This document shows positions 55,896 to 64,000 of a stretch of DNA of 64,000 nucleotides, one piece after another; the stretch's first letter is position 1, and each line of letters starts with the position of its first letter. Origin of the DNA: Microbacterium foliorum (lineage in GTDB: Bacteria > Actinomycetota > Actinomycetes > Actinomycetales > Microbacteriaceae); assembly GCF_006385575.1 (NCBI RefSeq), contig NZ_CP041040.1, forward strand, positions 1,674,001 through 1,738,000, read 5' to 3'. Under the pieces are notes generated by a model. That model was not told the origin of the DNA. It saw nothing but the letters and a program-made list of their open reading frames with translations, and did not search any database. The translations under genes and the position numbers were made by a program.

Positions 55896-56911
55896 CCGAC
55901 ACCACCTCACAGCGGCCGAGCGGGCCGTTCCGCGAGGGCGATCGAGTGCAGCTGACCGGGCCCAAGGGACGGCTGCACACCGTGACCCTCCGTGAGGACG
56001 GCGAGCTGCACACCCATCAGGGAGTGCTCCGACACCGCGACCTCATCGGTCTGCCGGACGGTTCGGTGGCGGCCAACAGCTCCGGTCACGAGTACCTCGC
56101 GCTGCGGCCCCTGCTCCGCGACTTCGCGATGTCGATGCCGCGCGGCGCGGCGATCGTCTACCCGAAGGATGCGGCGCAGATCGTGATGCAGGCCGACATC
56201 TTCCCCGGCGCGGTCGTCGTCGAGGCGGGCGTCGGATCCGGTGCCCTCTCGCTCTCGCTGCTCCGCGCCATCGGTCCGGTCGGCCGCCTGGTGTCGTTCG
56301 AACGTCGTGAGGACTTCGCCCAGGTCGCACGTGGAAACGTCGAGACCTTCTTCGGCGAGACGCCCGACACCTGGAACGTGGTCGTCGGGGACCTCGCTGA
56401 GGCGCTTCCGGTCGAGTTCCCGGCAGGCACGGTCGATCGCGTCGTGCTCGACATGCTCGCGCCGTGGGAGTGCATGGACGTCGTCGCCGACGCACTCACC
56501 CCCGGGGGCGTCGTGCTCTGCTACGTAGCGACGGCCACCCAGCTCTCGCGGGTCGCCGAGTACATCCGCGGCACCGGGCTGTTCACCGACCCGGAGGCGT
56601 CCGAGACGATGGTGCGTGGGTGGCACGTCGAAGGACTCGCCGTCAGGCCGGATCACCGCATGGTCGCGCACACCGGCTTCCTTCTCACGGCGCGCCGCCT
56701 GGCTCCGGGGGCTGTGGCTCCCCAGGTCAAGCGAAGGGCGTCGAAAAGCAGCTACGGCGACGCGGATGTCGACGCGTGGACGCCCGGGGCGGTCGGCGAC
56801 CGGGAGATCAACGACAAGAACCTCCGCAAGAGAGCCAGGGAGGCGGCGAAGGCCGCCGAAGGGGCGCGTCTCGCATCCGGTTCGCGCGAATCGGAGCCAC
56901 CGACGGAATAG
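55892..56911 (+). CDS. trmI: tRNA (adenine-58-N1)-methyltransferase
   Basis: TrmI (339 residues) makes m1A58 in the tRNA T loop. It has the N-terminal beta domain (FREGDRVQLTGPKGRLHTV), motif YPKDAAQIVMQADIFPG, and the SAM motif VVEAGVGSGALSLSLL. The basic C-terminal extension (about 45 residues) is typical of actinobacterial forms. In mycobacteria it precedes the proteasome locus. Confidence 0.95.
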   Translation: MTDTTSQRPSGPFREGDRVQLTGPKGRLHTVTLREDGELHTHQGVLRHRDLIGLPDGSVAANSSGHEYLALRPLLRDFAMSMPRGAAIVYPKDAAQIVMQADIFPGAVVVEAGVGSGALSLSLLRAIGPVGRLVSFERREDFAQVARGNVETFFGETPDTWNVVVGDLAEALPVEFPAGTVDRVVLDMLAPWECMDVVADALTPGGVVLCYVATATQLSRVAEYIRGTGLFTDPEASETMVRGWHVEGLAVRPDHRMVAHTGFLLTARRLAPGAVAPQVKRRASKSSYGDADVDAWTPGAVGDREINDKNLRKRAREAAKAAEGARLASGSRESEPPTE

Positions 56912-56914
56912 ACT
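56909..56914 (+). promoter_or_regulatory. -10 hexamer TAGACT, leaderless promoter
   Basis: TAGACT, then GGAGCGC, then GTG 56922. It overlaps the trmI stop codon. Confidence 0.45.
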
Positions 56915-56921
56915 GGAGCGC

Positions 56922-57839
56922 GTGCGTAAAACGTCCGCCGTTCTGGCCACCCTCAGCCTCGCCGTCCTCACTCTGACCGGATGCGCGTCGGCGCCGTCGT
57001 TCGCCGGTGACGTCTGCGATCGTGCGGCCGCTTCGACCGCATCCGTTGCTGATTCGGTCACGGTCGAGGGCGACCTCGGCGCGGCTCCCGACGTCACTGT
57101 GTATGCCCCGGTCAAGGGCGACAAGACGTCCTTCACCGACGTGGTCACCGGAGAGGGGAACACCCTCACCTCGACTTCTCAGGGCATGGTGCTCGACATC
57201 GCCTTCTACGGCGGGGAGAGCGGCGACAAGCTCTACGAGTCCGAGTTCAATGGCGATCCGAGCCGGGTGCACAGCATCTCGTACTGGGCCGAGCGGTCCG
57301 CCGGCCTCGAAACGGTGCTCGAGTGCGCCACCGGCGGTAGCCGGATCGTCGCCGTGCTGACCCCTGAGGACTTCGGTGAGGCCAATGTCGAGGCCTTCGG
57401 ACTCGCGAAGGACGAGAACGTCGTGGCGATCGTCGATCTGCAGGATGTCTATCTCGCACATGCGGAAGGCGCATCGCAGTTCAACGACGCCCGTGGCCTG
57501 CCGAGCGTGGTTCGCGCTCCCGACGGCACCCCGGGTGTGATCGTCCCCGACAGCGACGCTCCGTCGGAGGCGGTGACCGAGACGCTCATCAAGGGCGACG
57601 GCGCGAAGGTCGAGAAGGATTCGACGATCGTGACCAACATCATGGCCGTGGGCTGGGATGACAAGACCGTCACCTCAAGCAGCTGGGGTGCGGAGCCCAA
57701 CATCGGTCCGGCAGCGCAAGAGCTCGTCGGCGCGACGGTCGGCTCGCAGCTCCTCGTCGTCGTGCCCGAGGCCGACGGAAACCCGGCGACCGCCATCGTG
57801 GTCGACGTCCTGGGCATCGTTCCCGTCCCGGAGCAGTGA
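56922..57839 (+). CDS. FKBP-type peptidyl-prolyl isomerase-like lipoprotein
   Basis: A 305-residue lipoprotein: lipobox LTLTGC, then two FKBP-like domains. The second has ETLIKGDGAKVEKDSTI and the typical IGPAAQELVGATVGSQLLVVVP; the first (VVTGEGNTLTSTSQGMV) is more divergent. Active-site conservation is partial, so isomerase activity is uncertain; a chaperone role at the cell surface is likely. Its stop overlaps pafB. Confidence 0.85.
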   Translation: MRKTSAVLATLSLAVLTLTGCASAPSFAGDVCDRAAASTASVADSVTVEGDLGAAPDVTVYAPVKGDKTSFTDVVTGEGNTLTSTSQGMVLDIAFYGGESGDKLYESEFNGDPSRVHSISYWAERSAGLETVLECATGGSRIVAVLTPEDFGEANVEAFGLAKDENVVAIVDLQDVYLAHAEGASQFNDARGLPSVVRAPDGTPGVIVPDSDAPSEAVTETLIKGDGAKVEKDSTIVTNIMAVGWDDKTVTSSSWGAEPNIGPAAQELVGATVGSQLLVVVPEADGNPATAIVVDVLGIVPVPEQ

Positions 57840-58831
57840 TGGCGGCCCGTATTCCCGCGGAAGAGCGTCTGACGAACCTCGTCGTGGCGCTCATGGCCAC
57901 GGAGATCGGGCTCACCAAGCAGCAGATCCTCGACAACGTGTCGGGCTATCGTCAGCGGGCCGATGCAGGCGTGCGCTCCGATGCGCTCGAGAAGATGTTC
58001 GAGCGTGACAAGGACGAGCTCCGCACGCTCGGCGTGCCCGTCGAGACGATCGGCGACCAGGCCGATCCCAACGATCTCCGCGAAGCTCGCTATCGCATTC
58101 CCCAGGCGGAATACGATCTGCCCAACGACATCGAGTTCACCCCCGCCGAGCTCGCCGTGTTGCAACTGGCGGGCAGCGTGTGGAGTGCCGAGTCCGCGTC
58201 GGGCGACGCCAAGGCCGGTGTGCGCAAGATCCGGGCTCTCGGGATCGACGGCGACGAGCCGATCATCGGCTTCGCACCACGGATAACTGCTCGCGATGCA
58301 GCGTTCCCGCAGCTGCAGGACGCGATCGAGAAGAGCCGCGTCGTCGTCTTCGACTACCTGAAGCCCGGAGAGGATGCGCCGCGCCGCCGGAGCATCCGCC
58401 CGCTCGCCCTCGTCGACTACGAGGCGAGATGGCATGTCTTCGGTGTCGATGTGGACATCGAGGAGGACCGGATGTTCCTGCTCAGCAGAATCGTGGGCGA
58501 CGTGAAGATCACTGCGAAGGCCTTCGCCCCCGCCCTCAGGGAGGGAGCGGGGGAGCGTGCTCTGAGCGGTCTCGAGCGTGTCGCCTCGCAGAACTCCGCA
58601 CTGCTCGAGGTCACCCCGGGTACCGAGGCGTCACTGCGTCTGGGCCGACGCGCGACGCCGGCGGCGACGCAGGGGATTCTCGTTCCGTTCGTCGACCTGC
58701 ACATCTTCGCCGACGAACTCGCCTCGTATGGCCCCGAGGTGCGCGTGGTCGAGCCTGTCGCGCTCCGCTCCGCCGTCGTCGATCGTCTGACCGCCGTCGT
58801 CGCGACCAACTCGGATGCAGGGGAGTCGTGA
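57839..58831 (+). CDS. pafB: WYL-domain regulator PafB
   Basis: PafB (330 residues) forms with PafC a DNA-damage-responsive activator. It has an N-terminal winged helix (ERLTNLVVALMATEIGLTKQQILDNV shortened: ATEIGLTKQQILDNV) and a WYL domain (SIRPLALVDYEARWHVFGVD). The GTG at 57836 or ATG at 57839 is used; both overlap the FKBP stop. The stop overlaps pafC. Confidence 0.94.
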   Translation: MAARIPAEERLTNLVVALMATEIGLTKQQILDNVSGYRQRADAGVRSDALEKMFERDKDELRTLGVPVETIGDQADPNDLREARYRIPQAEYDLPNDIEFTPAELAVLQLAGSVWSAESASGDAKAGVRKIRALGIDGDEPIIGFAPRITARDAAFPQLQDAIEKSRVVVFDYLKPGEDAPRRRSIRPLALVDYEARWHVFGVDVDIEEDRMFLLSRIVGDVKITAKAFAPALREGAGERALSGLERVASQNSALLEVTPGTEASLRLGRRATPAATQGILVPFVDLHIFADELASYGPEVRVVEPVALRSAVVDRLTAVVATNSDAGES

Positions 58832-59820
58832 TGAGCGCCCAGGTGAAGCCTCTTCTCGCCGCCGACCGTGTGCGCGTCTACCTGACGCTCGTGCCTTATC
58901 TGCTCGAGCACGGACAGGTGTCTCTTGCTGAGGCGGCGGCGGAGTTCGGGGTGACTCCCGCAGAGATGCGCCAGATGGTCGAGAAGCTCACCGTCATCGG
59001 GCTGCCCGGCGATTCCGGCTTCTGGCAGCAACCGCAGGAGATGTTCGACATCAACTGGGACCTCCTCGACGAAGAGGACGTCATCGAGATCACCAACGAT
59101 GTCGCCCTGCGACGCGTCCCGCGCTTCACGGCCCGTGAGGCGGCCGCGTTGCTCGCCGGTCTGCAGATGGTGGCCGCCGTGCCGGCGGTCTCCGACTCGG
59201 GACTCGTCAGCGGTCTCATCTCGAAGCTCTCGCGCGGCGCGGCAGACGCTCCGGCAGAGGTCGTCGTCGCGCCGAGCGCCGTCGACGAGGTGCGCCGGGT
59301 CGTGTCGCAGGGGGTCCAGCACGGTGTCGCCGTATCGTTCACGTACCAGGCACCCGATGCCATGCCCACCACGCGCACCGTGGATCCGGTGCAGGTGCTG
59401 ATCACCAACGCGCAGTGGTATCTGCAGGGGTGGTGCCACATGCGACAGGCCATGCGGACGTTCCATCTCGATCGGGTGAGCGACGCGCGTCTGACCGACA
59501 TTCCGATCACCCATGCGGGCGACCACGTCCCGGAGGCGTTCACCGCCGTCGAGCACGAGGGCGAAGTGCGAGTGCGTGTGCCCGAACGGATGGCGCCTCT
59601 GCTCGGGGACTTCCTCACCGCAGACAACGCCGAGGTCAGCGACGGGATCGTCACCGTGCGGCTGCATCTGGCCGACCCCCGAGGAGTCAAGCGACTGGCA
59701 GCGAAGTTCGGCGGAGCCCTCGAGGTGGTGGACCCGGGCGTCGCCCGGACCGCCGCACGCGAGTGGGCGGCGGCAGGACTCGCGCTGTATCGCCGACCAG
59801 ACGGCGACATCGCCGGTTAG
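58831..59820 (+). CDS. pafC: WYL-domain regulator PafC
   Basis: PafC (329 residues), partner of PafB: an N-terminal HTH (HGQVSLAEAAAEFGVTPAEMRQMVEKL shortened: LAEAAAEFGVTPAEM) and a WYL domain (RTVDPVQVLITNAQWYLQGWC and RTFHLDRVSD). ATG 58831 overlaps pafB by 1 nt. In mycobacteria pafBC lies beside pafA; here no pafA is present. Confidence 0.94.
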   Translation: MSAQVKPLLAADRVRVYLTLVPYLLEHGQVSLAEAAAEFGVTPAEMRQMVEKLTVIGLPGDSGFWQQPQEMFDINWDLLDEEDVIEITNDVALRRVPRFTAREAAALLAGLQMVAAVPAVSDSGLVSGLISKLSRGAADAPAEVVVAPSAVDEVRRVVSQGVQHGVAVSFTYQAPDAMPTTRTVDPVQVLITNAQWYLQGWCHMRQAMRTFHLDRVSDARLTDIPITHAGDHVPEAFTAVEHEGEVRVRVPERMAPLLGDFLTADNAEVSDGIVTVRLHLADPRGVKRLAAKFGGALEVVDPGVARTAAREWAAAGLALYRRPDGDIAG

Positions 59821-59847
59821 ACTGCTACTAAACGACGAAGGAGAATC

Positions 59848-60105
59848 ATGGGCGCTTTCGGTTGGCCACATCTGCTGATCATCCTCGCCGTCATCCTGCT
59901 GCTCTTCGGTGCGGCGAAGCTGCCCGCGTTGGCGAAGAGCCTCGGACAGTCCGCCCGTGTGTTCAAGGGCGAGATGAAGGCGATGAAGAACGAGGACGCG
60001 ACTGACGCCGCGGATCCGGCATCCCCGACCCCCGCGCCCTCGGTCGCGGACACCACGGTGACGGCTCGCGACACGGATCCGGGTCAGCCACCTCGATCCG
60101 CATAG
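59848..60105 (+). CDS. tatA: Sec-independent translocase subunit TatA
   Basis: An 85-residue TatA: short N-terminal membrane helix (HLLIILAVILLLFGAAKLPAL), amphipathic helix (AKSLGQSARVFKGEMKAM) and acidic Pro-rich tail. It forms the protein-conducting pore for folded proteins. ATG 59848 follows GAAGGAG. TatB is not in this window. Confidence 0.96.
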   Translation: MGAFGWPHLLIILAVILLLFGAAKLPALAKSLGQSARVFKGEMKAMKNEDATDAADPASPTPAPSVADTTVTARDTDPGQPPRSA

Positions 60106-60109
60106 TTCG

Positions 60110-60919
60110 TTGTCCGCTCTCGATTCCGCTGACCAGGTGACACCCGGTCGCGACAGGCGGATGTCTCTCGGCGCGCATCTGATCGAGCTTCGTCGGCGCC
60201 TGTTCATCGCCGCCGGCGCGCTCGTGGTCGGCATGATCATCGCGTTCATCATCACGGGACCCGTCATCGACCTCCTGTCGATTCCGATCGCCGCCATCGC
60301 CGAAGAAGAGGGCCGCGAGTACGTCGGACTCAACTTCACGACCGTGACCAGCGGATTCGATCTGCGCATGCGCATCGCCTTCGCGATCGGGCTGCTCATC
60401 TCCGCGCCGGTGTGGCTCTGGCAGGTCTGGGCGTTCGTGATGCCGGGGCTCACGAAGAAGGAGACCCAGTACACCTGGGGGTTCCTGGGGGCAGCCATCC
60501 CGCTGTTCTTCGGGGGATGCACCGTCGCATTCTTCGTGCTGCCGCACGTCATCGAGATCATGGCCTCGTTCGTCCCGACCGGCATGGCACAGTTCTTCGA
60601 CTACGCCACGTACTACGACTTCGTCTTCAAGTTCCTGCTGGTGCTCGGCATCGCCTTCGTGCTCCCCGTCTTCCTCGTCGCACTCAACCTCGCGGGGATC
60701 GTCTCGGGCAAGGAGATCCTCAAGGGATGGCGCGTTGCCATTCTCGTGTGCACGATCTTCGCCGCCGTCACCACGCCTCCCGCCGATGTCTTCTCGATGC
60801 TGCTGCTGATGGGATCGATGATCGTTCTCTATTTCGCGGCGACCTTGATCTCGATGCTGTTCGATCGGCGCAAGCGCAAGGCCGATGCGGCCGCGGGCAT
60901 CGAACCCCTGAGCGCATGA
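60110..60919 (+). CDS. tatC: Sec-independent translocase subunit TatC
   Basis: TatC (up to 269 residues) binds the twin-arginine signal peptide. It has HLIELRRRLFIAAGAL, six membrane helices, and the conserved FVMPGLTKKE loop. The start is uncertain: TTG 60110, 4 nt after tatA, or GTG 60137, or ATG 60161. Its stop overlaps the helY start (ATGA). Confidence 0.95.
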   Translation: MSALDSADQVTPGRDRRMSLGAHLIELRRRLFIAAGALVVGMIIAFIITGPVIDLLSIPIAAIAEEEGREYVGLNFTTVTSGFDLRMRIAFAIGLLISAPVWLWQVWAFVMPGLTKKETQYTWGFLGAAIPLFFGGCTVAFFVLPHVIEIMASFVPTGMAQFFDYATYYDFVFKFLLVLGIAFVLPVFLVALNLAGIVSGKEILKGWRVAILVCTIFAAVTTPPADVFSMLLLMGSMIVLYFAATLISMLFDRRKRKADAAAGIEPLSA

Positions 60920-63393
60920 GCTCCCCGGCCGAACGATACGCCGCCGCTCGCGAAGCCGCGGGCCATCCGGCGACGGTCGCCTTCGCCGCGAGCCAGAAGT
61001 TCGCCCTCGACCCGTTCCAGATCGAGGGGTGCCACGCCCTCGAAGACGGGAACAGCGTGCTGGTCGCTGCCCCGACCGGAGCCGGCAAGACGATCGTCGG
61101 AGAGTTCGCGATCCACCTCGCGATGCAGACGCCACGTGACAAGGCCTTCTACACGACACCGATGAAGGCTCTCTCGAATCAGAAGTTCCGCGAGCTGGTC
61201 GACGTCTACGGCGCGGACGACGTGGGGCTGCTCACCGGTGACACGAACATCAACGGCAATGCCCGGATAGTCGTCATGACGACCGAGGTGCTGCGCAACA
61301 TGATCTACGCCGACTCCGCGGCTCTGCGCGATCTCCGCTACGTGGTGATGGACGAGGTGCACTATCTCGCCGACCGCTTCCGCGGTGCCGTGTGGGAAGA
61401 GGTCATCATCCACCTGCCGCAGCAGGTGCGTCTGGTCTCGTTGAGCGCCACGGTGTCGAACGCCGAGGAATTCGGCGACTGGCTCGACACGGTGCGTGGC
61501 GACACCGAGGTGATCGTCTCGGAGATCCGCCCGGTGCCGCTCGAGCAGCACGTGCTCGTGCGCGACGATCTGCTCCCGCTCTTCGACGACCGCGCGGGGA
61601 TCGCCACGGCGCTGGTGAACCAGGAGCTGATGCGAATCCGCTCCTCCACCGGTTCCAACTACGACAACAACCGCGAGGCGCAGTCGTACCGCAGCAACCG
61701 TCACGCGGGACGACAGGCGCAGCGCCCGCCTCGTGGAGGACGCCGTGCCGTGCGCTCGGCGAACGTGCACAGGATCGAGCGCATGGATCGCCCCGACGTG
61801 GTGCGGCTGCTCGAACAGGCGAATCTGCTGCCGGCGATCTTCTTCATCTTCAGCAGGGTCGGCTGTGACGCCGCGGTGCAACAGGTACGCAGGTCGGGTG
61901 TCCGCCTGACCTCGACCGAGGAACGCGCCGAGATCCGCGCGATCGTCGAAGACAGAACCCGGACCCTGCAGGACGAGGATCTCGGTGTTCTCGGGTACTG
62001 GGAGTGGCTGGAGAACCTCGAACGCGGCGTGGCCGCCCATCACGCCGGTCTCCTGCCCGCTTTCAAGGAGGTCGTCGAGGAGCTCTACAAGCGCAAGCTC
62101 GTGAAAGTCGTGTTCGCGACCGAGACCTTGGCGCTCGGCATCAACATGCCGGCGCGCACGGTCGTGCTCGAGAAGATGGAGAAGTTCAACGGTGAGGCCC
62201 GCGTGGCGATCACCTCGGGGGAGTACACCCAGCTCACCGGACGAGCAGGACGACGCGGGATCGACGTCGAGGGCCACGCGGTGGTGCAGTGGACCGAGGG
62301 GATGGATCCGCAGGCTGTCGCCGCGCTCGCGTCTCGACGCACGTATCCGCTCAACTCCAGCTTCCGGCCCACGTACAACATGGCCGTCAACCTGATCGAC
62401 CTGTTCGGCAAACAGCGGGCTCGCGAGGTGCTCGAGTCGTCATTCGCTCAGTTCCAGGCCGATCGCGCGGTGGTCGGCCTCGCCCGGCAGGTGCGCGAGG
62501 CCGAGGAGTCTCTCGAGGGCTACAAGGCAGCGATGGTCTGCGACCACGGGGACTTCCTCGACTACGCCTCGATCCGCCGAGAGCTCAGCGACCTCGAGAA
62601 GAAGAACCGCCAGGACTCGAACGCGGCCCGGGCATCGCGAGACAAGCGCATGAAGCAGATCCAGAGCCTGCGCACCCGCATGCAGCGCCACGGCTGCCAT
62701 CGCTGTCCCGATCGTGAGGCCCATGCCCGCTGGGCGGAGCGGTACTGGAAGCTCAAGAGGCAGAACGACCGCATCCGTCGTCAGATCGAGACGAGGACCG
62801 GCACGGTGGCTCGCGTGTTCGACCGGGTCGTCGAGGTGCTCGAGACGCTCGACTACATCCGCCGAGACGACCAGGACGAGACCACCCTCACCGAGGCCGG
62901 CCGCACGATGCGGCGGATCTACGGTGAGCGCGACCTGCTGGTCGCCGAGTCGCTGCGCCAGGGCCTCTGGAACGGCCTGGATGCGCCGTCGCTCGCCGCG
63001 ATGGCCTGCTGCCTCGTCTACGAACCGCGCCGCGACGAGGCGAATTCGGGCGAACGCGATCTGCCGAGGGGCGCCTTCCGTGCGGCATACGAGAAGACCA
63101 CCACGCTGTGGGCCGAGCTCGATGATCTGGAGAAGGACCACCATCTCCCGGGGTCCGAACCGTTGGCTGCCGGTCTCGCCGGAGCGATGCACTCCTGGGC
63201 ACGCGGTGGGATGCTCGATCGGGTGCTGATCGACGCAGACATGGCCGCGGGCGACTTCGTGCGCTGGGCGAAGCAGACGATCGACCTGCTCGACCAGCTC
63301 TCGATCGTCGCGGAAGACGGCGCGCTCGCTCGAAACGCCCGCGTCGCTCTCGACGGCGTGCGCCGCGGCATCGTCGCCTACTCCTCGATGTGA
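60916..63393 (+). CDS. helY: DEAD/DEAH helicase, Ski2/Mtr4-like (HelY)
   Basis: An 825-residue helicase: Walker A VAAPTGAGKT, motif II DEVHYLADRFRG, SLSATVSN, the C-lobe HHAGLLPAFKEVVEELY and LTGRAGRRGIDVEG, followed by a long DSHCT C-terminal domain. It matches mycobacterial HelY (Rv2092c) by context after tatC. ATG 60916 overlaps the tatC stop. RNA substrate unknown. Confidence 0.95.
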   Translation: MSSPAERYAAAREAAGHPATVAFAASQKFALDPFQIEGCHALEDGNSVLVAAPTGAGKTIVGEFAIHLAMQTPRDKAFYTTPMKALSNQKFRELVDVYGADDVGLLTGDTNINGNARIVVMTTEVLRNMIYADSAALRDLRYVVMDEVHYLADRFRGAVWEEVIIHLPQQVRLVSLSATVSNAEEFGDWLDTVRGDTEVIVSEIRPVPLEQHVLVRDDLLPLFDDRAGIATALVNQELMRIRSSTGSNYDNNREAQSYRSNRHAGRQAQRPPRGGRRAVRSANVHRIERMDRPDVVRLLEQANLLPAIFFIFSRVGCDAAVQQVRRSGVRLTSTEERAEIRAIVEDRTRTLQDEDLGVLGYWEWLENLERGVAAHHAGLLPAFKEVVEELYKRKLVKVVFATETLALGINMPARTVVLEKMEKFNGEARVAITSGEYTQLTGRAGRRGIDVEGHAVVQWTEGMDPQAVAALASRRTYPLNSSFRPTYNMAVNLIDLFGKQRAREVLESSFAQFQADRAVVGLARQVREAEESLEGYKAAMVCDHGDFLDYASIRRELSDLEKKNRQDSNAARASRDKRMKQIQSLRTRMQRHGCHRCPDREAHARWAERYWKLKRQNDRIRRQIETRTGTVARVFDRVVEVLETLDYIRRDDQDETTLTEAGRTMRRIYGERDLLVAESLRQGLWNGLDAPSLAAMACCLVYEPRRDEANSGERDLPRGAFRAAYEKTTTLWAELDDLEKDHHLPGSEPLAAGLAGAMHSWARGGMLDRVLIDADMAAGDFVRWAKQTIDLLDQLSIVAEDGALARNARVALDGVRRGIVAYSSM

Positions 63394-63404
63394 GAACAGG
63401 ACCC

Positions 63405-64000
63405 ATGCCGGATACCCCAGCGCGACTGCGCCCTCTGCTGCCGCTGTCGCTCGCTCTGCCCGCCGCGGCACTGGCGGCGATCCTCATGGATCTGTCGTAT
63501 CCGGACACCGCGGTGTGGGCGCTCGCGTTCCCGGCCACTGCCCTGTTGCTGGTCGCACTCATCGGACGCCGGGCCGGAGGCGCCCTGGCGGTGGGTCTGG
63601 TCTACGGAGTGATCTTCTTCGGGTTGCTCGTGTCATTCACGTCGCGTTACCTGGGGCCGCTGCCCTGGGCCGCACTGAGCGTCCTGGAAGGGGTTCTCAC
63701 GGCCGCGGCCCTGATCCTGATCACGCTCGCGTATCGCTGGATCCCCAGGGCCTTCCCGAGTGTCTGGGCGCGCCTCCTGCTTCTTCCGGCCGTCGTGGCC
63801 GCGCTCTGGGTCGGGCGGGAGCTGTTCGTCGGCTCCTGGCCCTACGGAGGCTTCCCGTGGGCGCGTCTGGGCATGAGCCAGGCCGAGAGCCTGCTGGCGC
63901 ACGTCGCGTCGTGGATCGGCGTGAGCGGACTCAGTTTCCTGATGGTGTTCTTCGTCGCCCTCGTCATCCAGGTGGTGCGCGAGCGCGTCTGGCGTCGCCC
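63405..64000 (+). CDS. lnt: Apolipoprotein N-acyltransferase, N-terminal part
   Basis: The first 198 codons of Lnt, which acylates the N-terminal Cys of lipoproteins. The multi-helix membrane domain is visible (LSLALPAAALAAILMDLSY; LYGVIFFGLLVSFTSRYLG-like), with the characteristic LPAVVAALWVGRELF and SWPYGGFPWARLG. The nitrilase domain is beyond the right edge. ATG 63405 lies 12 nt after helY. Confidence 0.9.
   Translation, partial: MPDTPARLRPLLPLSLALPAAALAAILMDLSYPDTAVWALAFPATALLLVALIGRRAGGALAVGLVYGVIFFGLLVSFTSRYLGPLPWAALSVLEGVLTAAALILITLAYRWIPRAFPSVWARLLLLPAVVAALWVGRELFVGSWPYGGFPWARLGMSQAESLLAHVASWIGVSGLSFLMVFFVALVIQVVRERVWRR

Overview
The window is chromosomal DNA of a high-G+C actinobacterium, most probably Microbacteriaceae and likely Microbacterium. 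The signs are dense reading frames with G/C third positions, many GTG starts, gene sets typical of Actinobacteria (gatCAB, clpS next to a DUF2017 gene, pafBC-tatAC-helY, a truncated globin, coproporphyrin ferrochelatase), and a small protein of a family seen mainly in Microbacteriaceae. The genus is inference.

Layout. 1-10.8 kb: N-terminal part of an acyl-CoA ligase, the tRNA amidotransferase gatCAB, DNA polymerase IV, small enzymes, the metallopeptidase-clpS-DUF2017 operon, a LysE exporter, tRNA-His, oligoribonuclease, tRNA-Arg, a small gene under a probable LexA box, and a second ssb. 10.9-26.8 kb: ettA, two thioesterases, MscS-globin-flavoprotein operon, pepN, hemH, rpiB, a Nei-type glycosylase, a PaiB-like protein with an amidohydrolase, dps and a gamma carbonic anhydrase. 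26.8-29.35 kb: tRNA-Met followed by about 2.5 kb of lower-G+C accessory DNA that ends in a second copy of the tRNA 3' half. It holds a lipoprotein gene, a decayed secreted zinc-protease gene and the 3' end of an IS3-type element. 29.3-35.2 kb: a coupled glycosyltransferase/EEP/membrane-protein operon, AraC and AsnC regulators, an exonuclease and a hydrolase.

35.4-45.5 kb is the metabolic core: branched-chain 2-oxoacid dehydrogenase E1a-E1b-E2, a TetR regulator with a palindromic operator, then acyl-CoA carboxylase beta and alpha, acyl-CoA dehydrogenase, a MaoC-type hydratase and a CitE-type lyase. The content matches the leucine-catabolism cluster of Mycobacterium tuberculosis (Rv2495c-Rv2502c): the dehydrogenase makes isovaleryl-CoA and the remaining enzymes take it through methylcrotonyl-, methylglutaconyl- and HMG-CoA to acetoacetate and acetyl-CoA. 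No E3 gene is present here.

45.5-64 kb: a phosphatase and sirtuin pair, a SpoU methyltransferase, GDSL hydrolase, helicase, ferritin-VIT1 fusion, tRNA-Leu, M20 peptidase, uppP, PAC2, HAD, trmI, an FKBP-like lipoprotein, pafB, pafC, tatA, tatC, helY and the start of lnt. The proteasome genes that lie between trmI and pafB in mycobacteria are missing.

A signal across the whole window is a TANNNT hexamer 6-8 nt before the start codon of at least 18 genes, which is the architecture of leaderless transcription.
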